From Actinomycetota bacterium (lineage in GTDB: Bacteria > Actinomycetota > Actinomycetes > Nanopelagicales > Nanopelagicaceae), in the NCBI GenBank assembly GCA_009704555.1, contig WLDY01000039.1:1-6260 (forward strand): DNA of 6,260 nucleotides, in the 5' to 3' direction. Shown piece by piece: positions 1 through 5,404 of the stretch (its first letter is position 1; every line of letters begins with the position of its first letter). Below the pieces are notes generated by a model, which ran no database searches, was not told the DNA's origin, and saw only the letters and a program-made list of their open reading frames with translations. The position numbers and the translations under genes were made by a program.

Positions 1-1
1 A

Positions 2-178
2 CCACAACACCTCGCGGGGCCAAGCGCCACCGCTTATGCCTATCTTGACTCATTCACGGTGAAGGCTGGATATCGCGTTCCGGTCGAAGTGATCCTCCAA
101 CGTGGTGGAATCGTCAATCTTGATGTCTTGGTACGCGAACGCGACCTCGAATTCGCTGACGTATCTCTTCCAAACTAG
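2..178 (+). CDS. C-terminal fragment of a probable LpqE/PCu(A)C-like secreted protein (5' end outside window)
   Basis: An open frame runs from the left edge to a TAG stop at 176-178 and encodes the last 58 residues of a protein. The segment reads like the final beta strands of a small beta-sandwich: a KAG-x-RVPVEVIL stretch, then RGGIVNLDVLV. This resembles the end of the PCu(A)C/DUF461 copper-chaperone family and its actinobacterial lipoprotein relative LpqE, where a similar 'aG..vPv.l.f..aG.v...vpV' pattern closes the domain. The match is by eye and covers only the tail. The His/Met copper ligands and any lipoprotein signal would lie off the left edge, so neither function nor export can be confirmed. 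The gene converges on regX3 with only 24 bp between stop codons. In other actinobacteria lpqE often lies beside carD, which could therefore be next to the left. Confidence 0.5.
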   Translation, partial: PQHLAGPSATAYAYLDSFTVKAGYRVPVEVILQRGGIVNLDVLVRERDLEFADVSLPN

Positions 179-190
179 TTATCAATACTC

Positions 191-204
191 GATTCTCAAG
201 AATC
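191..204. terminator. Weak hairpin between converging genes, possible bidirectional terminator
   Basis: GATTC and GAATC arms (191-195 and 200-204) can pair around a four-base loop in the 24-bp gap between the plus-strand fragment and regX3, and the hairpin overlaps the last two bases of the regX3 stop codon region. The stem is short and no T-run follows on either strand, so it is not a classical intrinsic terminator. It is listed only because it is the sole hairpin at a convergent junction where transcription should end. Confidence 0.22.
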
Positions 205-886
205 AGATCTCGATCTTGTAGCCGAGACCTCTCACTGTCTGGATCAGAGTGGGATTCGCTGGATCCTTCTCCACTTTAGCGCGAAGCCGCTTGATGTGGA
301 CATCCAACGTCTTGGTATCTCCGACATAGTCACTTCCCCAGACTCGATCGATCAATTGATTCCGGGTGAGAACTCGGCCGGCATTTCGCATCAAGAACTC
401 AAGGAGTTCGAATTCCTTCAATGGAAGCGCGATCGGCTTTCCTTCGACTGAGACTTGATGGCGATCGATATCCATCCTGATATTGGCAACGCTCAAGACG
501 CCAGTCTCGGCCTCGCTCACTGCGCCATTGCCGCGACGAAGGACCGCTCTAATGCGGGCCACAAGTTCACTCCGTGAGTAGGGCTTCGTCACGTAGTCAT
601 CAGCTCCAAGTTCCAAGCCGACCACCTTGTCGATCTCGGTGTCCTTCGCGGTGAGCATGATGATCGGCACCTGCGATTGCGTGCGGATGGTCCGACAGAC
701 CTCTATCCCTGAGATCTCCGGGAGCATCAGATCGAGCAAGATGAGATCGAATTCATTACGACTGAACTTCTCCAAGGCCTCGGTACCGGTGGAGGCAGTG
801 TCGACGACGAATCCCTCTTTCCCAAGTAGGAAGGCGAGCGCTTCCGAGAAGGACGCCTCATCCTCAACGATCAAGATCTTCGTCAT
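203..886 (-). CDS. regX3: Two-component response regulator RegX3 (OmpR/PhoB family)
   Basis: This 227-residue protein has the standard OmpR/PhoB length and layout. The receiver domain (about 1-115) shows the acidic pair E8/D9, the phospho-acceptor D52 in LILLDLMLPEISG, T79 in IIMLTAKD, and K101 in YVTKPY. A winged-helix DNA-binding domain (about 127-227) carries the typical LPLKEFELLEFLMRN start, VLTRNQLIDRVWG, the LDVHIKRLRAKVE recognition helix and a terminal TVRGLGYKIEI. Its pairing with a SenX3-type kinase and its proximity to phoU, gpmA and mshA identify it as RegX3 (called PhoP in Streptomyces). This cytoplasmic regulator activates phosphate-starvation genes once phosphorylated. The ATG directly follows the kinase stop codon and is preceded by a good ribosome binding site, so translation is probably coupled to senX3. 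Confidence 0.95.
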   Translation of the reverse strand: MTKILIVEDEASFSEALAFLLGKEGFVVDTASTGTEALEKFSRNEFDLILLDLMLPEISGIEVCRTIRTQSQVPIIMLTAKDTEIDKVVGLELGADDYVTKPYSRSELVARIRAVLRRGNGAVSEAETGVLSVANIRMDIDRHQVSVEGKPIALPLKEFELLEFLMRNAGRVLTRNQLIDRVWGSDYVGDTKTLDVHIKRLRAKVEKDPANPTLIQTVRGLGYKIEI

Positions 887-1975
887 CTACGACCTCTCCC
901 CTGATTCGATCGAAGCAGGGTCGACGCTCGGAAGCCGCAATGCGAATGTGCTCCCCACGCCGATCTTGCTCCACACTTTGACTTCGCCACCGTGGTTTTG
1001 TGCCACATGTTTGACAATGGAGAGGCCCAATCCTGTCCCGCCGGTCTCACGAGATCTGGCAGGGTCGACGCGATAGAAACGCTCGAAGATCCGCTCCAGG
1101 TCCGTCTCCTTGATCCCGATGCCTTGATCTACGACATCGACTTCGATGACATCTCCCACGCTCTTGAGCTCGACCGAGACTCTCGTCCCCTCAGGTGAGT
1201 AATTGATCGCATTCTCGACAAGGTTATGGACTGCCATGATCAATTGCTGGCGATCACCGAGGACCCAAGCCTCGTGCTTGTCTCCTCGTTCGACTGTTAT
1301 CTGACGTGACTCCGCATTGGTCTCCGCTTGCGCGATCGCTTCGTTGACGACGGCACCCATCTCGATCGGATGAGGATCTGTCAGTGGATCCTCTCCCTGA
1401 AGTCGCGAGAGATTGATGATCTCGCGCACCAAATCCTCTAGCCGTTTCGCCTCACTCTTGATCCGATTTGCGAATCGCTCCATCGCTTCAGGATCATCCT
1501 TCGCCTGTGAGATCGCCTCACTCAGAAGTGAGAGGGCACCGATCGGTGTCTTCAACTCATGCGAGATGTTGGCGATGAAATCTCTACGGATCGCATCGAC
1601 ACGGGCCTTCTCGCTCTCATCATTGATGAGTATCAGTATCGAATCCTCGTCGAGCGAAGTGACGGCGATCTTGATCTTCCGCTTCCCTTTACCAAAGGGC
1701 CCCCTCGGGATCTCTATCAATCCTTGATGCGGCGCTCGCGTTCGTCGCACCGCTCTCACGATCGCAAGGATCTCATCACCATCGAGACGGGAATCCTTGA
1801 GGATGTTCAAGGTGGAGATACCTGGGGATTGGAAGATCGGAGAGTCCTCGGTATCGATGACCAAGACATCATCCTCGAGAAGTTCGAAGATACGAAGAAG
1901 CGCGTCGGGTAGCACCGCGCCATCGAGATTGCGGATCTCTTCAGACTCAACCGTCTGACTCTTGCGAAAGATCAT
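887..1975 (-). CDS. senX3: SenX3-type sensor histidine kinase, lacking the usual N-terminal membrane segment
   Basis: This 362-residue kinase phosphorylates RegX3 in response to phosphate status. A PAS-like region (about 22-120; FELLEDDVLVIDTEDSPIF to DSILILINDESEKARVDAI) leads into the HisKA dimerisation helix with phospho-acceptor H139 in DFIANISHELKTPIGAL. The ATPase domain has the N box (N251, N255 in HNLVENAINYSPEG), D283 in VDQGIGI, the F-box ERFYRVD and the G box GGTGLGLSIVKH (312-323). From the PAS region on, it follows the M. tuberculosis SenX3 pattern closely as I recall it. It is odd in having no hydrophobic N-terminal helix: the protein starts MIFRKSQTVESEEIRN, and an in-frame TGA sits three codons upstream (1982-1984). 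It is therefore predicted to be cytoplasmic. The ATG has only a weak, distant GAAAGG. It is divergent from phoU and its stop abuts the regX3 start. Confidence 0.93.
   Translation of the reverse strand: MIFRKSQTVESEEIRNLDGAVLPDALLRIFELLEDDVLVIDTEDSPIFQSPGISTLNILKDSRLDGDEILAIVRAVRRTRAPHQGLIEIPRGPFGKGKRKIKIAVTSLDEDSILILINDESEKARVDAIRRDFIANISHELKTPIGALSLLSEAISQAKDDPEAMERFANRIKSEAKRLEDLVREIINLSRLQGEDPLTDPHPIEMGAVVNEAIAQAETNAESRQITVERGDKHEAWVLGDRQQLIMAVHNLVENAINYSPEGTRVSVELKSVGDVIEVDVVDQGIGIKETDLERIFERFYRVDPARSRETGGTGLGLSIVKHVAQNHGGEVKVWSKIGVGSTFALRLPSVDPASIESGERS
893..901 (-). promoter_or_regulatory. Ribosome binding site of regX3 inside the end of senX3
   Basis: On the minus strand GGGGAGAGG lies six bases before the regX3 ATG (884-886), inside the last senX3 codons. 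It is the clearest Shine-Dalgarno sequence of any annotated gene here. It supports the ATG chosen for regX3 and fits translational coupling across the abutting TAG/ATG. Confidence 0.7.
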
Positions 1976-2085
1976 CAGGGTTCAGACCTTTCTGGCAGAT
2001 TCCGCCACCGCTTCACTGCCTCATGGTAGAACTCCATCAAATCGCATTGATCATCAAGAAAGAGTGAGACTGCTCGATTTACCGG

Positions 2086-2115
2086 CTATTCACTCCTTCG
2101 ATGTCTCTCATTCAT
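2086..2115 (-). other. Possible 9-codon leader ORF upstream of senX3
   Basis: On the minus strand a perfect AGGAGG (2120-2125) lies four bases before an ATG at 2113-2115. It opens a short frame reading MNERHRRSE and ending at TAG (2086-2088). In a region where most starts have weak or no Shine-Dalgarno sequences this is conspicuous. However, the peptide resembles nothing known to me, the purine run is simply the complement of the pyrimidine stretch in front of phoU, and it is unknown whether the senX3 transcript starts far enough upstream to include it. Treat it as a candidate only. Confidence 0.15.
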
Positions 2116-2126
2116 CTCTCCTCCTC

Positions 2127-2132
2127 TAGACT
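2127..2132 (+). promoter_or_regulatory. -10 box of phoU, predicted leaderless transcript
   Basis: TAGACT matches the actinobacterial TAnnnT -10 consensus and ends six bases before the phoU ATG at 2139. With normal spacing transcription would begin on the A of that ATG. No Shine-Dalgarno sequence precedes the ATG on this strand (the upstream stretch is pyrimidine-rich), which fits leaderless initiation. No good -35 hexamer is visible at 16-18 bp, so an activator may be needed. Confidence 0.45.
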
Positions 2133-2138
2133 TCGGCC

Positions 2139-2801
2139 ATGGCATGGCTCCGCTCCGCATTCCAGGACGAACTCGATGGCGTGACCGCATCCTTGGTCCA
2201 GCTCTCCAATGAAGTGAGTGCGGCTATGGACAAGGCCACCCATGCGATCCTCACCGCGAACCTTGAAGAGGCTGAGGCAGTCATCTCTGCCGATGATCAG
2301 ATCGATGAGCTTGCCCATGAACTGGACAATCGGATCATCGAGATCATTGCTAGACAACAGCCAGTCGCGAGTGACCTTCGTGCACTCGTCACGGCGCTTC
2401 GGATGAGTTCTGACCTTGAGCGGATGGGCGATATGGCCCATCACGTCGCCAAGATCACTCGATTGCGCCATCCTGGTGCAGCGATCCCATCTGAACTCCT
2501 CCTTACGGTGCAAGAGTTGGGTAAGACCGTGAAAGCCGTAGCCGACAAGTGCAGCGAAGTCATCGCCAATCGTGATCTTGAAAAGGCCCTCGAGATGGAG
2601 AAGGACGATGATGAGGTCGATCGTCTACATCGGAAGTTGTTCGAAGCGCTCTTGGATGAGAGTTGGCCACACAGCACAGAGACAGCGATCGACATGACCT
2701 TGATCGGGCGTTATTACGAGCGCTACGCAGACCATGCAGTCTCGATCGCAAGGCGCGTCTACTTCCTCGTCACTGGCACATATTCAGAGAAGCTGGTCTA
2801 A
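2139..2801 (+). CDS. phoU: Phosphate signalling protein PhoU
   Basis: This 220-residue, all-helical protein has the usual PhoU length and its internal duplication: two three-helix repeats, each with the metal-cluster E-x-x-x-D motif. The first is E94/D98 in SSDLERMGDMAHHVAKI; the second is E194/D198 in RYYERYADHAVSIARRVYF. PhoU is cytoplasmic and peripheral to the Pst transporter. It links phosphate uptake to the sensor kinase and keeps the kinase in its phosphatase mode when phosphate is abundant. Being divergent from senX3-regX3 fits that role and mirrors the phoU/phoR/phoP order of Streptomyces; no pst genes are in the window. The only in-frame start at this end is the ATG at 2139. It lacks a Shine-Dalgarno sequence and has a -10 box just upstream, so a leaderless mRNA is likely. 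The gene ends 16 bp from the convergent gpmA. Confidence 0.95.
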   Translation: MAWLRSAFQDELDGVTASLVQLSNEVSAAMDKATHAILTANLEEAEAVISADDQIDELAHELDNRIIEIIARQQPVASDLRALVTALRMSSDLERMGDMAHHVAKITRLRHPGAAIPSELLLTVQELGKTVKAVADKCSEVIANRDLEKALEMEKDDDEVDRLHRKLFEALLDESWPHSTETAIDMTLIGRYYERYADHAVSIARRVYFLVTGTYSEKLV

Positions 2802-2820
2802 CCAAACCTTCGCTTGGCTA
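2799..2820. terminator. Imperfect hairpin at the phoU/gpmA convergent junction
   Basis: TAACCAA and TTGGCTA can form a seven-pair stem with one mismatch around an eight-base loop. The stem spans both stop codons (TAA of phoU, TAG of gpmA) and the 16 bp between them. It is symmetric enough to act in both directions. The stem is weak and no real T-run follows, so its role as a terminator is inferred mainly from position. Confidence 0.25.
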
Positions 2821-3564
2821 CTTCTTTCCCTGATTCGCTACCGCCTCGATCGCGATCTTCGCAGCCTCTGGATCTAGATACTCGCCACCTTTGACTACGG
2901 GCTCAAAGTCATCATCGAATCTATAGAGCAACGGGATCCCCGTCGGGATGTTGACTGCCGCGATATCTGAATCAGAGATGCAATCGATGTGTTTGACGAT
3001 CGCACGGATGGAGTTTCCGTGCGCCACCACCAAGACGCGCTTTCCCGCATTGAGATCGGTGGAAATCTCACTTTTGAGATAAGGGAGCAAACGGTTGACG
3101 ACATCCTTGAGGCACTCACTCTTCGGCATCTCAGCACCTAGGTCTTTGTAGCGAGAATCGCTCGCCTGTGAGAACGGGTCGTCGTCGGAGATCGGTGGCG
3201 GCGGGACATCGTAGGAACGGCGCCAGAGTTGGAATTGCTCCTCACCATAGGCTTCCAAGGTCGCCTTCTTATCCTTGCCCTGAAGCGCACCATAGTGACG
3301 CTCATTGAGGCGCCAACTCCGCTTCACTGGTATCCAATCCCGGTCACATGATGCGAGCGCATATTGCGCGGTATGGATCGCCCGCTTGAGTAGTGAGGTA
3401 TGAAGGACATTAGGAAGCAGGTTTCGCTCCTTCAGGAGTTCGCCGCCTCTCTTAGCTTCAGAGATCCCCTTCTCAGAGAGATCGACGTCGACCCAACCGG
3501 TGAAGAGGTTCTTCGCATTCCATTGACTCTCACCATGACGAAGCAGGATCAATTCTCTACTCAT
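2818..3564 (-). CDS. gpmA: 2,3-bisphosphoglycerate-dependent phosphoglycerate mutase
   Basis: This 248-residue cytoplasmic enzyme interconverts 3-phosphoglycerate and 2-phosphoglycerate in glycolysis and gluconeogenesis. The length is typical of dPGM. All catalytic elements are present: phosphorylated H10 in LLRHGESQWN, R61 in LLKRAIHTA, proton donor E88 in WRLNERHYGALQGKDK, the substrate segment WRRSYDVPPPP, and the second histidine H182 in VVAHGNSIRAIVKH. The N-terminal MSRELILLRHGESQWN start is standard for the family. The ATG is preceded by a modest purine stretch (GAGAG, about nine bases away). The gene follows the YbjN gene by 26 bp on the same strand and converges with phoU. Linkage of gpm to mshA and YbjN on one side and senX3-regX3 on the other is also seen in mycobacteria. 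Confidence 0.97.
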   Translation of the reverse strand: MSRELILLRHGESQWNAKNLFTGWVDVDLSEKGISEAKRGGELLKERNLLPNVLHTSLLKRAIHTAQYALASCDRDWIPVKRSWRLNERHYGALQGKDKKATLEAYGEEQFQLWRRSYDVPPPPISDDDPFSQASDSRYKDLGAEMPKSECLKDVVNRLLPYLKSEISTDLNAGKRVLVVAHGNSIRAIVKHIDCISDSDIAAVNIPTGIPLLYRFDDDFEPVVKGGEYLDPEAAKIAIEAVANQGKK

Positions 3565-3590
3565 GCGCTCATTCTCTCATCAATTGATCT

Positions 3591-4085
3591 TCACTCTGAG
3601 ATCAAGTGCTCGAATGCCTTCAAGTTCGCCAGTGACTCCCCACGCGAGAGTCGCCATGCCCACTCGCGTCGGATCGCTGTCGCGAAGCCGATCTCGAGGA
3701 GTGGATTGAATGCGGCATCACAGTATTGCAATACCGAGCCGATCACTTTGTCGAGCTCCCGCTCACTCACCGCGGCATGACTCAATCGACCGACGAGATA
3801 GATATCTCCGATCTCGTTGATGGCGAAGGCGACCGAGTACATATTGGCATTCTTGCGAAGGAGCCACTCATGGACTTGCGCCACATTCTCATCCGGTTTC
3901 CTGATCACAAAAGCATTGATTCCCAATGAGTGGTCACCGATCACGAGAGCGCAATGCGTCTCAAGTTTCGCGCTTCCTGGCAAGGTGACCATGAAGGTCC
4001 TCTCGTCAGCCACTTCATGAGAGAGATCATGTGATGCCAAGAACTCCTCTACGACCGCGAGGGTGCGCGCTTTGGGAGTGCTCAT
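3591..4085 (-). CDS. YbjN-domain protein
   Basis: This small cytoplasmic protein of 164 residues belongs to the YbjN family, whose fold resembles type III secretion chaperones; its molecular role is not established. Visible features are an N-terminal helix (VVEEFLASHDLSHEV), a beta-rich middle (TFMVTLPGSAKLETHCALVIGDHSLGINAFVIRKPDENVAQVHEWLLRKNA) followed by NMYSVAFAINEIGDIYLVGRLSHAAV, and C-terminal helices. This matches the size and pattern of the mycobacterial gene between mshA and gpm1 (Rv0487). It lies 17 bp after mshA and 26 bp before gpmA on the same strand. The ATG has no Shine-Dalgarno sequence, but a TACTCT box lies seven bases upstream, so it may be transcribed on its own as a leaderless message as well as in the operon. 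No signal peptide or membrane segment is seen. Confidence 0.88.
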   Translation of the reverse strand: MSTPKARTLAVVEEFLASHDLSHEVADERTFMVTLPGSAKLETHCALVIGDHSLGINAFVIRKPDENVAQVHEWLLRKNANMYSVAFAINEIGDIYLVGRLSHAAVSERELDKVIGSVLQYCDAAFNPLLEIGFATAIRREWAWRLSRGESLANLKAFEHLISE

Positions 4086-4092
4086 GAAGGAA

Positions 4093-4098
4093 AGAGTA
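4093..4098 (-). promoter_or_regulatory. -10 box before the YbjN gene, predicted leaderless start
   Basis: On the minus strand TACTCT fits TAnnnT and ends seven bases before the ATG at 4083-4085, in the 17-bp gap after mshA. The spacer is pyrimidine-rich, so there is no ribosome binding site. Transcription would begin at or one base before the ATG. No clear -35 hexamer lies at the usual distance, which would fall inside mshA. Confidence 0.35.
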
Positions 4099-4102
4099 AA
4101 CC

Positions 4103-5404
4103 TCAGGCGAAGCTTCGATTATTGCTCTCGGCGCCGGCTTTCTCGCTGATCACCTTGTCGAAGAGATCAAGGAGCGCGCGCGAAGTGCTATCCCAACCGA
4201 AGTGCGAAGCGTGTTGTACCGCACCCATCGAAAGGATCAAGCGCCGCTCAGGTTGAGCGATGAGACGGAGGAGGACCGCACCCCATGCCTTCGGATCATG
4301 GCCATCGACGAGGGATCCGGAGAATCCATCAGAGACCGCTGCACGAAGCCCACCGACTGCTGTCGCAACGACAGGGGTGCCGCAGGCTTGAGCCTCCAAG
4401 GCGACAAGACCGAATGACTCACTGTAACTCGGAACGCATACGAGGTCAGATGCGCGATACCAATCTGGAAGCTCTGATCGTGTGACCGGCGGCAAGAATC
4501 TCACCACATCACTGATGCCGAGCCACTTCGCAAGATTCCGTAATCGATCCAACTCACCACTCTCGCTACCAGAGACACCACCGATGATCAGCGCATTGAT
4601 CTTGGATCGAAGTCCAGGACTATGGGTGAGGACCTCTGCCACCGAACGGATGAAGATCTCTGGCCCCTTGTGAGGTTGGATTCGACCCACGAAGGTAAGG
4701 ACGATCTTCGATTGATCTATCGCTAACTTCTCGCGCGCAACGCTCTTGCCTCCGCCGACCTTGAACTCCGCAAGATTGACCCCAGGGGTTGCCACGAAGA
4801 CGCGATCGGGGCAGGCGCCATAGAGCGAGACCAGGCTTGCAGCCTCCGAATCGGTATTGGCGATGATCGCAGCCGCTGCTTTGACGACGTTCTCTTCACC
4901 AATGGATCGTGAGAGCGGCTCTGGTCTCTCGCCATCTGCAAGCGAGAGGTTCTTCACCTTCGCTGTGGTGTGGAAGGTGTGTACGAATGGGATGCCACTC
5001 TCTTGGGAGACCTGCTTCGCAAGCAGACCAGAGGTCCAATAATGCGAGTGGATGATCTCGTATCTGCCGCTCTCTCTCATGTGGCGATAGAAATCTGCGA
5101 CGAGTTGGTCCATAAGAGCGGGGATATCGCTCTTACTCACACCCTCATATGGTTTCGCATGTAGATGCCTCACTCGCACACCTGGGGCAAGATCAACGAC
5201 ATCCGGTAACTCTGGGTGAGATGCACGCGTGAATATGTCCACCTCGACTCCGGAGGCGGCCATCTTCTTCGCGCTCTCGATCACATAGGTATTCATGCCA
5301 CCAGCATCACCGATACCTGCTTGATCAAGTGGTGAGGTGTGGAGCATCACCGTCGCAACGCGCCTAGGCGTAGAACGGGAAGAAGGATTAGCGTGAAGCG
5401 ACAT
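4103..5404 (-). CDS. mshA: D-inositol-3-phosphate glycosyltransferase MshA (mycothiol biosynthesis)
   Basis: MshA transfers GlcNAc from UDP-GlcNAc to 1L-myo-inositol 1-phosphate, the first committed step of mycothiol synthesis, in the cytoplasm. It is a GT-B, family GT4 retaining enzyme. With the start used here it has 433 residues. The N-terminal domain shows HTSPLDQAGIGDAGGMNTYV (22-41) for acceptor and nucleotide binding, IIHSHYW (117-123) and FHTTAKVKN (144-152). The C-terminal donor domain shows FVGRIQPHK (R241, K246), and the EX7E motif E329/E337 in SYSESFGLVALEAQACGTPVV. I chose the ATG at 5402-5404 because it gives the usual short tail before RRVATVMLHTSPL. The longer frame from 5479 adds 25 unconserved residues inside the asparaginase gene. 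This start overlaps the asparaginase end by 17 bp and has no Shine-Dalgarno sequence. Confidence 0.94.
   Translation of the reverse strand: MSLHANPSSRSTPRRVATVMLHTSPLDQAGIGDAGGMNTYVIESAKKMAASGVEVDIFTRASHPELPDVVDLAPGVRVRHLHAKPYEGVSKSDIPALMDQLVADFYRHMRESGRYEIIHSHYWTSGLLAKQVSQESGIPFVHTFHTTAKVKNLSLADGERPEPLSRSIGEENVVKAAAAIIANTDSEAASLVSLYGACPDRVFVATPGVNLAEFKVGGGKSVAREKLAIDQSKIVLTFVGRIQPHKGPEIFIRSVAEVLTHSPGLRSKINALIIGGVSGSESGELDRLRNLAKWLGISDVVRFLPPVTRSELPDWYRASDLVCVPSYSESFGLVALEAQACGTPVVATAVGGLRAAVSDGFSGSLVDGHDPKAWGAVLLRLIAQPERRLILSMGAVQHASHFGWDSTSRALLDLFDKVISEKAGAESNNRSFA

Larger units (their letters stand above)
1976..2138. promoter_or_regulatory. Divergent promoter region between senX3 and phoU
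   Basis: These 163 bp separate the divergent starts of senX3 (minus) and phoU (plus) and must contain promoters for both. For phoU a TAGACT box sits six bases before the ATG. For senX3 the best minus-strand -10 candidate I see is TACCAT (2023-2028), which would give a leader of about 40 nt; no convincing -35 accompanies it. TTCACT-like words occur at 2012, 2089 and (as TTCATC) 2111. The last two are 22 bp apart, which matches two helical turns and recalls the 11-bp periodicity of PhoB/RegX3 sites, but the match to GTTCACC-type PHO boxes is poor. There is no full-length gene in this stretch. Confidence 0.5.

Noticed and set aside
627..1076. 149-codon plus-strand open frame across the regX3/senX3 junction
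   Set aside because: It is fully antisense to two well-conserved genes, is low in complexity (Ser/Thr rich) and matches no family; it is a shadow of the real coding frames.
1332..1339. GCGATCGC octamer, the cyanobacterial HIP1 motif
   Set aside because: I find only one exact copy; it fits the general GATC excess and does not indicate a HIP1 system.
1413..1912. Two overlapping plus-strand open frames (104 and 117 codons) antisense to senX3
   Set aside because: Both lie opposite the kinase's PAS and HisKA coding regions and lack a plausible ribosome binding site or recognisable domain.
1976..2138. Frameshifted transmembrane segment for SenX3 in the upstream gap
   Set aside because: I read the minus-strand sequence for a hydrophobic stretch leading into senX3 and saw only short frames with stops and polar residues.
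2112..2513. 133-codon minus-strand open frame opposite phoU
   Set aside because: It is antisense to conserved PhoU helices, with His/Cys/Arg-rich composition and no family resemblance.
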